A stretch of 64,000 nt of DNA from Chloroflexota bacterium (GCA_016861025.1 BOKO01000001.1:62001-126000), one strand, 5' to 3'. Shown: positions 1 through 23,034, counted from the first letter of the stretch. Notes: generated by a model from the sequence alone, not told the origin. Made by a program: numbers and translations.

Positions 1-4618
<4,618 letters not shown>

Positions 4619-4625
4619 ATCCTCC

Positions 4626-8415
<3,790 letters not shown>

Positions 8416-8470
8416 GGTTGGAGGCTCGGCTCCACCCTCCTGTTCTTCACACACGACCCATCGGTTTCAT

Positions 8471-9046
8471 CGTAGGCGCAGCTCGTAGCTGCGCTGCCTC
8501 GGTTCCATCTCAACCTCACGTGACTGTTGTCGAGGAAGGGCGGCTGCGAGCCGCCCCTACGCGGTGAATTTCACACATGCTCCGTCGGTGTCATCGTAGG
8601 CGCAGCTCGTAGCTGCGCTGCCTTGGTTCCACCTCAACCTCACGTGACTGTCGAGGAAGGGCGGCTGCGAGCCGCCCCTACGCGATGAATTTCACACATG
8701 CTCCGTCGGTGTCATCGTAGGCGCAGCTCGTAGCTGCGCTGCTTCGGTTCCATCATAACCTCACGGGGCTGTCAAGGACGGGCGGCTGCGAGCCGCCCCT
8801 ACGCGGTGAATTTCACACATGCTCCGTCGGTTTCATCGTAGGCGCAGCTCGTAGCTGCGCTACCTTGGTTCCACCTCAACCTCATGTGACTGTCGAGGAA
8901 GGGCGGCTGCGAGCCGCCCCTACGCGATGAATTTCGCACATGCTCCGTCGGTTTCATCGTAGGCGCAGCTCGTAGCTGCGCTGCCGTAATTCCACCCCAA
9001 CCTCATGTGACTGTCGAGGAAGGGCGGCTCGCAGCCGCCCCTACGC
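8471..9046. repeat. Tandem array of five REP/BIME-like palindromic units, period about 121 bp
   Basis: Units begin at 8471, 8595, 8716, 8837 and 8958 (periods 124, 121, 121 and 121; the last is partial). Each carries two perfect hairpins about 60 bp apart: GCGCAGCT-CGT-AGCTGCGC and GGGCGGCT-GCG-AGCCGCCC. Each unit is bounded by CGTAGG and CCTACG, so the two hairpins behave as a head-to-head REP pair. In the last copy the loop of the second hairpin is CGC instead of GCG. The array fills the gap between two solute-binding protein genes of one operon. No ORF or promoter is evident inside it. It may affect mRNA decay or relative expression. Confidence 0.9.
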
Positions 9047-9065
9047 AAGAACCGTTGGCCCTCGA

Positions 9066-10487
<1,422 letters not shown>

Positions 10488-10571
10488 GTCTTTTCTCCTT
10501 AGGTAGATCGTGAACAAACGACGAAAGAACTGTGGAAATCAAACAATGCTCGGGTTTGAGCGCACCTCCTT

Positions 10572-12968
10572 TCATGCGATGCTCGGATTCCCCATTACGA
10601 CTTCGATGACGTGCGTCCTCCCGTCCGCAAACACCGGGAGCAAGTTGCTCGCATACGGCTTGGCGTCGATGGAGACAGACTGGACGCCCCGGTTGACGCA
10701 GCTCGGATTTTCGACTCGAATATCGTAAAGCGCACCGCGGAAGCGCCGCCTGACGCGGAAACCCTTCCAGCGCGCCGGAATCGACGGATCGACCAACAGG
10801 CCGTCCTCCTGCGGACGGATGCCTAAAATCCAATGTGTGGCGACGCGATGCAGCCACTGCGCCGAACCGGTGTACCAGGTCCAGCCCCCCCGGCCATAGT
10901 ACGGCGAAACAGGGCCGTCGATGTTTCCAGGCGTGACGTACGGCTCGGCCTTGTACACCTCGATGTCGGCGCTGCGGTTGGGCGGACAGATGCGCCGATA
11001 GGCTTCATACGCCGTTTCGGGCTGACCGATCAGCGCGTAGGCCCACACCGCCCACGTGGCGGCGTGCGTATAAACGCCGCCGTTCTCGCGCAGCCCCGGC
11101 GCATAACGCGTGACGTAGCCGATGTCCGCTCGCGGCCGGGTGAACGCCGGATAGTTCAGCAACGCGCCGTAATCTTTCAGTAGACACCCCGTGACGGCGT
11201 TCATCGCCGTGCGCGCTCGCGTCTCATCCGCAGCGCCGCTGATCACCGCCCAGACGTTGGGCATTAGAAAAATTTTGCCTTCCTCGTTCTGATGCGAGCC
11301 GAGGAGCTCCCCTGCGTCGGTGGTGGCTTGCAGATACCACTCGCTGTCCCATCCCCAACGGTTGAGCGCCTCTTTCAGGCTGATGCGAACAGCTTCGCAT
11401 TTGCGGGCGAACGCATGATCCCCGCGTCGCTGCGCCAGCGGGGCAAAGGAGCCGAGAATCATGTACAGGAACTCGGCCACCCAGAAGCTCTCTCCCTTCA
11501 GCAACGTCCCCACCGCGCTCAGGCCGTCGTTCCAGTCGTGGTCGCCCATCAGCGGAACCCCACGCGGAGAGAAACGAGAGAAAGAGCGCTCAATGGCGCG
11601 CTTACAATGATCGTAGAGCGGCTCCGCCGATCCGTTCAGATAGGGAACCGGCTCGTCCAGGATGCCGTAGTCCGCCGTCTCCTTCAGATAGGCGTCCAGG
11701 ATGAAGGGCAGCCAGAGCAGGTCATCCGAGCAGTTGGTGCGCGGCCCGCCGCCTCGAATCGAAAACCACCAATGCAGCACGTCGCCCTCGATGAACTGCT
11801 GCGCCGCATGAAGCAGCAACTGCCGCCGCGCATACGCCGGCTCGCTGACGAGAAAAATCTGGCTGTCCTGCAGCTGGTCGCGAAAGCCGTATCCCGCCGA
11901 AACCTGATAAAACGCCGACTTGCCCCACAGCCGGCAGGAGATCGCCTGATACTTGGCCCAAACGTTGGTCATGAAGTTCAAAGCCTCGTCCGGCGTCTCC
12001 ACCTGTTCGGCGTCCAAAAAGCGCGACCAAAAGGCGTGCACTTCCTGCAGCGCGCGTTCGCTCGCCTCCACCGAAGCATAGCGACGGATTAGCTCGGCGG
12101 CGTCTTCCCGCTCCTTCTCCGCTGCACCCAACGTGAAAACAAGCGTGTGCGACGCCCTCGGCTGCAACGTCACCGCCGCCTGCAACGCGGCGATGGCGTC
12201 CGTGAAGCGACCGACCCGCCGCGCCAACGTTGGCTCGTCCATGGCCTGCGGACGGTCCTCGTTGCGGTACAGGCCGAGAAAGGACTCCTTATCGCCGTCG
12301 TAGGATTTGAGCGACTCGCTCACGGCCATGAAGGCGGTGTACGGCCAGTCGATGTTGTTATAGCGTCCATGTTCGTCGGGAAATCCCCACAGATATTTGC
12401 GCGCAAAGAGGGCGTTCAGCTTCTCATCCACCGCAACGTCGATGAAGAGCTTGTGAAATTCGCGATGCTCGTCGGGGGCGAACCCGAGCAACCATTCGAC
12501 ATAGGAGGTCACGTCCAGCCTGCGCACCTCATCGCTGAGGTTGGTCAAGCGCAGGTGCAAGAACTCGAGCGGCGCGTCCACCGCCACGAACACGGTCAAA
12601 ACGCTTTCAATTTCTTCGATTTGCTGCGTAAAGCGCGAATAGCCTGGGCCATGGGCCGCCTCGTAGCGCCGGAAGGGATGCATCACCGGCTTGTAGGTGG
12701 CCGACCAGTGCACCCGCCGATCCAGATCGCGAATGTAGAGATATTTTCCCCAGTTGTCTTTGATCAAATCCTGAAAGGAACGCGTGATGCGGTTCTGCCC
12801 GGCGTTGCCGCGCCAGCTATAACCTGAGCCGGTCTGGGAGACCATCAGGCTGTAGTCGCCGTTGCTGATGATGTTGCCCCACGGTCGCGGGGTGAACGGC
12901 GTCGTGACGACGTATTCCCGGCCATCTTCAGAGAAATGGCCGTAGGCGCACTCGAATTTTCGGTTCAA
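10572..12968 (-). CDS. GH94 inverting disaccharide phosphorylase (cellobiose phosphorylase-like)
   Basis: The protein has 798 residues, close to cellobiose phosphorylases (about 800-820). The N-terminal beta-sandwich (residues about 1-290) includes TPFTPRPWGNIISNGDYSLM. The (alpha/alpha)6 barrel follows. GYGFRDQLQD at 359-368 carries the Arg-Asp substrate-site pair. GDHDWNDGLSAVG holds D481, which aligns with the general acid Asp of GH94. The reaction is phosphorolysis of a beta-linked glucosyl disaccharide to alpha-glucose 1-phosphate plus the acceptor sugar in the cytoplasm. It is the first gene behind the LacI-type operator, so it likely processes the sugar brought in by the downstream importer. 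Cellobiose, laminaribiose or a related sugar cannot be told apart by eye. Confidence 0.88.
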   Translation of the reverse strand: MNRKFECAYGHFSEDGREYVVTTPFTPRPWGNIISNGDYSLMVSQTGSGYSWRGNAGQNRITRSFQDLIKDNWGKYLYIRDLDRRVHWSATYKPVMHPFRRYEAAHGPGYSRFTQQIEEIESVLTVFVAVDAPLEFLHLRLTNLSDEVRRLDVTSYVEWLLGFAPDEHREFHKLFIDVAVDEKLNALFARKYLWGFPDEHGRYNNIDWPYTAFMAVSESLKSYDGDKESFLGLYRNEDRPQAMDEPTLARRVGRFTDAIAALQAAVTLQPRASHTLVFTLGAAEKEREDAAELIRRYASVEASERALQEVHAFWSRFLDAEQVETPDEALNFMTNVWAKYQAISCRLWGKSAFYQVSAGYGFRDQLQDSQIFLVSEPAYARRQLLLHAAQQFIEGDVLHWWFSIRGGGPRTNCSDDLLWLPFILDAYLKETADYGILDEPVPYLNGSAEPLYDHCKRAIERSFSRFSPRGVPLMGDHDWNDGLSAVGTLLKGESFWVAEFLYMILGSFAPLAQRRGDHAFARKCEAVRISLKEALNRWGWDSEWYLQATTDAGELLGSHQNEEGKIFLMPNVWAVISGAADETRARTAMNAVTGCLLKDYGALLNYPAFTRPRADIGYVTRYAPGLRENGGVYTHAATWAVWAYALIGQPETAYEAYRRICPPNRSADIEVYKAEPYVTPGNIDGPVSPYYGRGGWTWYTGSAQWLHRVATHWILGIRPQEDGLLVDPSIPARWKGFRVRRRFRGALYDIRVENPSCVNRGVQSVSIDAKPYASNLLPVFADGRTHVIEVVMGNPSIA

Positions 12969-13009
12969 TTTTCACCTCGGAAAATTTATCAGAAAATTTA
13001 CTGCGCGGA

Positions 13010-13025
13010 AGTGAAACGTTTCACT
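13010..13025. promoter_or_regulatory. LacI-family operator palindrome
   Basis: AGTGAAACGTTTCACT is a perfect 16-bp palindrome 41 bp upstream of the GH94 start, in an AT-rich stretch. It matches the LacI/CcpA-type pattern with a central CG. It probably represses the 13-to-1 kb uptake operon in the absence of the sugar. No LacI-type regulator gene is inside the window. Confidence 0.8.
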
Positions 13026-13172
13026 GTCATCAAAATAGCATAGCCATTTATGGTTGTCAATATGCAAAATCTGGGAATTTCGGGCGATTCTAGCGCAGAG
13101 ATGCAGTTGGGTGTTTGGGCAATGCCTTCAACACAACCAAACATTGCGCTGGAGACATTGCCCTTGATTCAA

Positions 13173-17042
<3,870 letters not shown>

Positions 17043-17089
17043 ATCGTTGCTCCTTGCAGTCTAGAAATGATCGAACCAGGGTGCTCTTT

Positions 17090-17105
17090 ATTGTCCGGCG
17101 ACAAT
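17090..17105. promoter_or_regulatory. Inverted repeat upstream of pullulanase
   Basis: ATTGTC-CGGC-GACAAT lies 48 bp upstream of the pullulanase start, followed by a related half-site TTGTGACAAT. It is a possible operator. No regulator is identified and the repeat is short, so this is tentative. Confidence 0.35.
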
Positions 17106-17306
17106 TCTTGTGACAATACTTGATCGCCATTGTACATGCAGCGATTGCAATTCACCCATTTGCGAATTAACATGCAGATTGCGAAGAAACACAATCGCTT
17201 TGGCGGAGAGTAAATTCGGCCCCCCATCTTCTCTAGCAGCCCAGGCGCACATGAACCGTCGGTGAAGTGGAGTTGCATGTTGTGCGCCATAGGGGTGCAT
17301 GAGAGG

Positions 17307-17334
17307 TTGACGTAGAAAAGCGGGGTGATATACT
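17307..17334 (+). promoter_or_regulatory. Sigma-70-type promoter for the SH3/TIM-barrel gene
   Basis: TTGACG (17307-17312), a 16-bp spacer and TATACT (17329-17334). The predicted start of transcription near 17341 leaves a leader of about 120 nt before the ATG at 17464, which has AGGAG 10 nt upstream. The rest of the 17043-17463 gap shows no ORF. Confidence 0.65.
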
Positions 17335-17463
17335 GGCGCAAGCCATATAGTCCGACTGCATCTCTGGAACCACATACGCTATGCTGATTGCTGGATTTGC
17401 CGACCTCAACCTTCGGACACTCTCCGGTCAGTGGCTTATCGATAGATCAGGAGACTTACACCT

Positions 17464-19329
17464 ATGACCTTCCAACTCAACCAGCGCATCGTCACCTGCA
17501 CCGCTGTCAACCTGCGCGCAGCGCCCGGCTATTTGGGCGATGCGCCGCCGCGAGTGGTGGCGCTGATGGCGGAAGGCACGACGTGCGTAGTCACCGGTCT
17601 CGCCATGCTGGTCGATGGGCTGACGTGGTGGCCCGTGCGCGTGACGCTGACGGAAGGTCAGGTATTGGAAGGTTGGGCCGCCGAGCGTGTGGGCGAGGTG
17701 CAGTTGCTGACCGGCGCGATTGAGAGTGAGCCGTCGCCTGTCAAGCCGGAGCCGGTGACGCCTGTTTCTCCGGTCACGACTCACATTGCGCGCGCCAACC
17801 GTCTCGGCTTTTATCTGCACTCGACCGACAACCAAAACGGCCTCTGGGACGCTATCAGCCGGGTGCAGCCGCCGGTGATCTTGCTCCACGAGGACGCTGC
17901 CAACGACATGCTGCTGCGCGAGATGCGCGACTGGCGCGCGCCGGATGCGTTCGTCATCGGGCGTTTCTATGTGACCAACGACGCCCAACGCGCCATGCTG
18001 GAGAGCGGCGACCCTGAAGGCGAGGGACGCCGCTTCGCCGAGCGCATCCTCACCCACGACTTTGGCAAGTTCACGCGGCGCAGCAGCAGCGGTCGCCTCT
18101 TCATCGATGCATGGATGAGCCTCAACGAGTGTTTGCCCGGCCCTGCGTCCGGCAGCTATCGCGAGAATCCGGCGCGCTATCAGCGCCTCTACGACGCCTA
18201 CGACCGCTTTCAGGTCGCGTTTCGTGCGCGGCTGATCGATGAGGGAATCGAGGCGGTCGCCTTCAACTTTGCGGCCGGCAACTTCAGCCAACCGGCGCAC
18301 TACCTCGACTTCTTTCCGCTCACGCTGGCGAGCTACGTCTACCTCGGCTTTCACGAATACGGCTGGCCCGCGCTGATTCCAGGACGCGGGACGCACACCG
18401 GCGCCGGCCTCTATCGCGGCGTGCTCGATGCGGCGCGCCAACGCTACGGCGAGCGCTATCGCATCGTCATCACCGAAGCCGGATTGACGCGCGCCTATGG
18501 TCATCCGCACAACCCCGACGAAGGCTGGCTCAACCTCCACGAGACGCTCGAGGAGGCGCACTATTGGGAGTCGCTGGCGTGGTACAACACGCTGCTCGAC
18601 CAGGACGATGCGCTCGGCGCATGTCTCTATCAGGTCGGGCATCGCGGCGACTGGGCGACCTTCCGCCATCTCGGACAGGATAACACCGGGCGCCCGCTAC
18701 ACCTGATCGATCGCATTGCGGCGCTGCGCGAAAGCACTCTTCAGCGTTCGCTGCAACCCGCCTCTGCGCCTGTAGCTCAACCGACGCCGATGCAGCCTGT
18801 CAGGCTGTCCGGCAGGGTGACGCTCAACGGGCGACCTGTCGACAGCGCCACCGTGCGGCTGGTTGGCGATCTGGCACAGCTTGGGGGCGTGCGCCGAGCT
18901 GTGCTGGACGCGCAAGGAATGGAGATGCCAGTCATCGTGTGGGATCGCACGGTGGCCGGTTATCGAGGGACGCTCTATCAGGCGTGGCTCGATTGGGTGC
19001 GCGGCAAAGTGGCTGGCATGGAATACGCTGCTTTTCGGCATCAGTTCGTCGCCTACAATCCGCCAGCCGCGTTCTCTGGGCGCAAGTTGCTGGCGGATCA
19101 GCAATATCTGCTGCCGCGCATTGTCGGCGCAGATCGCTGTGTTCTCACGAGGGTGGCATCACGCCGTGGACGTTTTCGCTTTGAGGAGACACCGGCCGGC
19201 GTCTACACGCTGGAGATCGAAGCGGAGGGCGCCCAACCCTACCGTGCAACCCTTCCCCTGGAGGGTGAAATGGATATCAAGATTGCGCTTGACGTGGACA
19301 CGGCTACAGCGGATTCAGACGGGGACTGA
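17464..19329 (+). CDS. SH3-domain / clan GH-A-like TIM-barrel protein of unknown function
   Basis: The protein has 621 residues and no signal peptide. Residues 1-80 look like a bacterial SH3 domain (TCTAVNLRAAPGYLGDAPPRVVALMAEGTTCVV). A Pro/Val linker follows (about 88-105). Residues about 113-420 form a TIM-barrel-like domain with an Asn-Glu pair (N221-E222 in AWMSLNECLPG) and a second Glu on a late strand (E338 in YRIVITEAGLTR). The spacing fits the acid/base and nucleophile of clan GH-A glycosidases. Residues about 445-610 resemble a carboxypeptidase-regulatory-like fold (VRLSGRVTLNGRPVDSATVRLVG, GVYTLEIEAEGAQPYRATLPLEG). I do not recognise a characterised family. It could be a peptidoglycan- or glycan-acting enzyme; the missing secretion signal is odd. 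Confidence 0.7.
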   Translation: MTFQLNQRIVTCTAVNLRAAPGYLGDAPPRVVALMAEGTTCVVTGLAMLVDGLTWWPVRVTLTEGQVLEGWAAERVGEVQLLTGAIESEPSPVKPEPVTPVSPVTTHIARANRLGFYLHSTDNQNGLWDAISRVQPPVILLHEDAANDMLLREMRDWRAPDAFVIGRFYVTNDAQRAMLESGDPEGEGRRFAERILTHDFGKFTRRSSSGRLFIDAWMSLNECLPGPASGSYRENPARYQRLYDAYDRFQVAFRARLIDEGIEAVAFNFAAGNFSQPAHYLDFFPLTLASYVYLGFHEYGWPALIPGRGTHTGAGLYRGVLDAARQRYGERYRIVITEAGLTRAYGHPHNPDEGWLNLHETLEEAHYWESLAWYNTLLDQDDALGACLYQVGHRGDWATFRHLGQDNTGRPLHLIDRIAALRESTLQRSLQPASAPVAQPTPMQPVRLSGRVTLNGRPVDSATVRLVGDLAQLGGVRRAVLDAQGMEMPVIVWDRTVAGYRGTLYQAWLDWVRGKVAGMEYAAFRHQFVAYNPPAAFSGRKLLADQQYLLPRIVGADRCVLTRVASRRGRFRFEETPAGVYTLEIEAEGAQPYRATLPLEGEMDIKIALDVDTATADSDGD

Positions 19330-19338
19330 TTCGGTTTA

Positions 19339-19393
19339 TCCGCAGATTACGCAAGATTACGCAGAATCTCGTCATCTCTGATTTTTCTGCGGA
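19339..19393. terminator. Inverted repeat between convergent genes
   Basis: TCCGCAGA (19339-19346) pairs perfectly with TCTGCGGA (19386-19393) between the ends of two convergent genes. There is a T-run before the right arm but none after it. It could serve as a bidirectional terminator; the weak stem makes this tentative. Confidence 0.35.
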
Positions 19394-19423
19394 ATCTCGT
19401 GATTTTCGCCTCTCGCCCCTGTT

Positions 19424-21874
19424 TCAAGCCTTCATACGTTCGCTGTGTGGGTCGAAGAGTGGTTCAGTGGTGACGGTGGCAGGAACGCGGCGACCGAAGT
19501 ACTGGATTTCGACTTTGGTGCGCGGGGCGGCGTATTCGTGGGGCAGATAGCCGTAGACGATATATTTGCCGATGCTGTAGCCGAAGTTGGCGCTGGTGAC
19601 GTAGCCAAGCGCGCGTCCATTCGCCAGGATCGGCTCCTTGCCCAGGACGACCGCGTCGGGGTCGTCGAGCGTCATGCAGCAGAGGCGGCGCTGCACGTGG
19701 TCTTTGGCTTTGGTCAGCGCATCACGACCGAGAAAATAGCCTTTGTGCAGTTGCACGTGGCGTCCCAACCCTGCCTCATAGGGGTTGTACTCGCTATGGA
19801 CATCTTGTCCCCACAGCCGGTGTCCTTTTTCCAGGCGCAACGAATCCAGCGCACTGGCGCCGCCGGCAATCAGACCATATGGGCGTCCGGCTTCCCACAG
19901 CAAATCCCACAGGCGCAAGCCATACTCGCCCGGCGTGTAGAGTTCCCATCCCAGCTCGCCGACGTAGGAGATGCGCAATGCAATCGTCGGCACGCACTCG
20001 ACGTTCAGGGCGCGCACAGTGTAGAAGGGGAACGCCTCGTTGGAGATGTCTTCTTCCACCAACGGTTGGAGAATGTCGCGCGCACGCGGCCCCCACAATC
20101 CCAACGTCGTATATTGTCCGCCCATGTTGCGAATCGTCACTGCACCCTGAATCGGTGCGTGCTGGCGAATCCATGCAAAGTCGCGCGGCCCAACCCCGCC
20201 GCCGGTGAGAATCCAGAAGCGATCCTCCTCCAACCGGCTGACCGTCAGATCCGCCATAATGCCGCCGCGACTGTTGCACAGCGAGGTGTAGATGATCTTG
20301 CCGACCGGCCGATCGATGCGATTGGCGCAAATCGATTCAAGAAAGCTGAGCGCGCCGGGTCCGCTCACTTCGAGTTTGGTGAAGGCGCCCAGATTGTAGA
20401 GGCCGGCGCGATCGCGCGTTGCCAGATGCTCGGCGCCCTGGATGCGCGACCAATAGCGCGCCGCCCAACCTTCTCGATGAGGGATGTGGGCGTCATACTC
20501 CTCCAGAAGCAGCGCATTCGCCTCGTACCACTGCGGCGCTTCCCAGCCGGCGTTGGTGAAGAAGACGGCTTGCTGCTCCACCAGGCGCGGGTGAAACGGC
20601 GCCTGGCGTACATTACGCGGCGTTTCCAGCGGTTGCAGCGGATGAGCGATGTGACGAAGCTCCTGGCGCTGGCGTTCGATGCGGGCGCGCATATAGGCGC
20701 GCGTATAGTCGTGCGGATGGAAGCGGTTGATGTCCACCTCGCGTAAGTCCCACTCGGTCTCACCATGCACCATCAGCTCGGCGATCACCTTGCCGACGCC
20801 GCCAGCATGTGTGATCCAGGCGCCCAATGCCGCCCATAGCCCGCGCACCGACGTCTGCCCGACAATTGGAAAGAGGTCGCTGCTGAAAGCGATGAAGCCG
20901 CTGACCTGGCGTACATATCGCGCGCCAGCGAGCGCGGGCAGTAGCTCTTCGCTGGCGCGCCGACATTCCTCCCAAGAGTCAGGCGCAAACGCAGATTCGG
21001 CCGGCGTTGCACCGGCTTGGCCGTCGAAGATCAGCGAATCGTGGCGCAGGTTGACGATGGCAAAGCGATCATGAAGCTGGCGCAGCTCAACTGCGGCGTC
21101 TTGATGGCGCAGGATCGGGTGTTGCGCTATCTCCCTCTCCTCCTTGCTTTCCCTTTGCTTACCAGCCACTAAGTTTAGCGGTTCGGTGACGACAAAACGA
21201 TGTTCGACGCCAAGCAAGGGGAAGCGCACGCCGACCGGCCGCGCCAACGCCGACGCCCAGATATTCGTGCACAAGAGCACATGTTCGCACTCGATCGCGT
21301 CGGCGCCGGTGAGGACGCGGCGTACGCGCCCGTTCTGCGCGTGGATGCCTGTCACCTCGATGTTGCCGACAAACTCGACGCCCAGCGCCCTTGCCAGGTT
21401 CGCCAGTGCTGCAGCGCTCTGCCATCCGTCGACGGCGGCGTCGCCGGGCGCAAAGAAGCCACCCAGGATTGCGTGTTCGTCGATCAACGGCGCACAGGCT
21501 TTGACCTCCTGCGGCGTGAGCAAATGCGCCTCCACGCCGTAACTCAGCGCCAGACCCTGCTTGCGCTTAAGGTCGAGCCAACGTTCGGCGGTGCGGGCGA
21601 TCTCGATGCCGCCGACTGGGTGCAGACATGGTTCGTCATGATGGCGCAGCGGCGCAAGCAGGTCGATTGTGTAGCGCGCAAAGTTGGTCATCAACTGCGA
21701 GTTGTGCGTCTGAAAGATCAAGCCGGGCGCCAGGCTGGTCGAACCGCCGGTCTCGAAAAGCGGCCCTTTGTCGATGACCAGAATATCCTTCCATCCAAGC
21801 TGCGCCAGGTGATAGGCGGCGCTGCAGCCGACAATCCCTGCACCAACAATAACCACACGAGCCTGAGTGCGCAT
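19424..21874 (-). CDS. FAD-dependent dimethylglycine/sarcosine dehydrogenase-type protein with GcvT domain
   Basis: About 816 residues from ATG 21874; a TTG at 21895 would add 7. An N-terminal FAD-binding fold has VVIVGAGIVGCSAAYHLAQLG. The DAO oxidoreductase domain runs to about residue 380. The C-terminal 430 residues match the folate-binding GcvT (aminomethyltransferase) fold with its barrel (GLYNLGAFTKLEVSGPGAL; ELGWELYTPGEYGLRLWDLL; SALDSLRLEKGHRLWGQDV). Such proteins oxidatively demethylate dimethylglycine, sarcosine or similar N-methyl amines and pass the C1 unit to tetrahydrofolate. A short charged insertion (KQRESKEERE) sits in the FAD domain near residue 240. No other C1 gene is adjacent, so the exact substrate is open. 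Confidence 0.88.
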   Translation of the reverse strand: MRTQARVVIVGAGIVGCSAAYHLAQLGWKDILVIDKGPLFETGGSTSLAPGLIFQTHNSQLMTNFARYTIDLLAPLRHHDEPCLHPVGGIEIARTAERWLDLKRKQGLALSYGVEAHLLTPQEVKACAPLIDEHAILGGFFAPGDAAVDGWQSAAALANLARALGVEFVGNIEVTGIHAQNGRVRRVLTGADAIECEHVLLCTNIWASALARPVGVRFPLLGVEHRFVVTEPLNLVAGKQRESKEEREIAQHPILRHQDAAVELRQLHDRFAIVNLRHDSLIFDGQAGATPAESAFAPDSWEECRRASEELLPALAGARYVRQVSGFIAFSSDLFPIVGQTSVRGLWAALGAWITHAGGVGKVIAELMVHGETEWDLREVDINRFHPHDYTRAYMRARIERQRQELRHIAHPLQPLETPRNVRQAPFHPRLVEQQAVFFTNAGWEAPQWYEANALLLEEYDAHIPHREGWAARYWSRIQGAEHLATRDRAGLYNLGAFTKLEVSGPGALSFLESICANRIDRPVGKIIYTSLCNSRGGIMADLTVSRLEEDRFWILTGGGVGPRDFAWIRQHAPIQGAVTIRNMGGQYTTLGLWGPRARDILQPLVEEDISNEAFPFYTVRALNVECVPTIALRISYVGELGWELYTPGEYGLRLWDLLWEAGRPYGLIAGGASALDSLRLEKGHRLWGQDVHSEYNPYEAGLGRHVQLHKGYFLGRDALTKAKDHVQRRLCCMTLDDPDAVVLGKEPILANGRALGYVTSANFGYSIGKYIVYGYLPHEYAAPRTKVEIQYFGRRVPATVTTEPLFDPHSERMKA

Positions 21875-22067
21875 AACGCCGTGCTCTCTTTTCAATCAAT
21901 TGAAGGTTCACCAATGCCGCGAGCCAACTCCAAAAAACGGCGCGCAGAAGCGTGCACCGACGCGCTGCATCATAACAGAGTTTGGCGTTTTCGACCAGTC
22001 GCAATGACAATGTATGCCGCTCATAACGATGAGGGGTCGCAAGATTTGAATTATTGTAGAGATTACA

Positions 22068-22097
22068 TTGACGTTTCTATGCGATAAGCGATAGTAT
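22068..22097 (+). promoter_or_regulatory. Candidate promoter of the TIGR04255 operon
   Basis: TTGACG (22068-22073), an 18-bp spacer and TAGTAT (22092-22097), in an AT-rich stretch 85 bp upstream of the first ATG. The remaining divergent gap (21875-22067) shows no other feature. Confidence 0.45.
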
Positions 22098-22182
22098 TGT
22101 TATTGGAATTGCAGCACTGTTAAACTATCATATCTTTTACCTGGTAGAATTATGTGTAGTAGCCGACTTGGAGCAAAGAGCG

Positions 22183-23034
22183 ATGGCAAGTCCGAAACCA
22201 GCATTCCACTTTCCGACAGAAATCCACCTGGAACGGAAGCCACTGGCTGAAGCTTGGCTAGAACTACAGTGGCGCACTGAAAACAAGCAATTAACGACTG
22301 CGTCAATGAACTTGTCGGATGAGGATGTCGATACGTTCTACCCTCTGGCGCTTGGCGCCTTCTATCAGCATGTGCGCAATAATTACCCTGTCCAGGAAGC
22401 GCTGCTAACATCACAATTCCCGGACAACATTTTACCACACACTGTAAGGCATCGGTTTCGTGTTGCTCCTAATCAATGGCCGGTTATACAGATTGGCCCC
22501 GGCATTGCAACCGTCAATTTGATTGAACCATACACGTGGCAGCTATTTCGCAGACAGGCGATGTTCTTGCGCGATGCTCTCTTATCCGCATATCAAGGTG
22601 TAGATTTGCGTCCATCGGCAATTATTCTTCGTTATCGGAATGTCTTTCCGTTTGACCATCGCTCACAAAATACGCTGGAATTCTTAGGGGGGAAGCTCAA
22701 CCTCCGCATTGTTGGGTCGCCCCATATTCCTGGCGAGATTGGCGAGAAATCTGGCCCGGCAGAGGTCGGCTTGAATCTCGGCTACATGCTGTCTAAACCA
22801 TTGGCAGTTGGCAACATCCGCATAATGACGGCCTTCCAAACAGACTCGGCGGGTGAAAATCAGCCAATCATTCTGATTGATTTGGAAGTGCGTGGGCGGA
22901 ATGAGGAGACAAATCCGTTATTAGATGATATGTTATTTCCAACTTGGCTTGATGACGCCCATGCAGTCATTCATGAGTGGTTTTTTGCCTTGATCGACGG
23001 ACCTTTACGCCAAGAATTTGAGGCTAGTTTATGA
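22183..23034 (+). CDS. TIGR04255-like protein, first gene of a three-gene cassette
   Basis: 283 residues from ATG 22183, chosen because GGAG lies 9 nt upstream; a TTG at 22168 is also in frame. The N-terminus (PAFHFPTEIHLERKPLAEAWLELQWR) and the mid-region pattern (LRYRNVFPFDHRSQNTLEFL, ending in IHEWFFALIDGPLRQEFE) match my recollection of the sporadically distributed TIGR04255 family, about 250-290 residues and of unknown function. No signal peptide or membrane segment is seen. It overlaps the next gene by ATGA. Base composition is clearly lower in GC than the flanking genes, suggesting acquisition by transfer. Confidence 0.75.
   Translation: MASPKPAFHFPTEIHLERKPLAEAWLELQWRTENKQLTTASMNLSDEDVDTFYPLALGAFYQHVRNNYPVQEALLTSQFPDNILPHTVRHRFRVAPNQWPVIQIGPGIATVNLIEPYTWQLFRRQAMFLRDALLSAYQGVDLRPSAIILRYRNVFPFDHRSQNTLEFLGGKLNLRIVGSPHIPGEIGEKSGPAEVGLNLGYMLSKPLAVGNIRIMTAFQTDSAGENQPIILIDLEVRGRNEETNPLLDDMLFPTWLDDAHAVIHEWFFALIDGPLRQEFEASL

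Noticed and set aside
8471..9046. CRISPR array
   Set aside because: The period of about 121 bp, conserved throughout without unique spacers, and paired hairpins in each unit fit REP/BIME repeats; no cas genes are present.
13117..13163. Inverted repeat GGGCAATG / CATTGCCC downstream of the pullulanase
   Set aside because: The stem is only 8 bp with a 31-nt loop and no T-run, too weak to call as a terminator.
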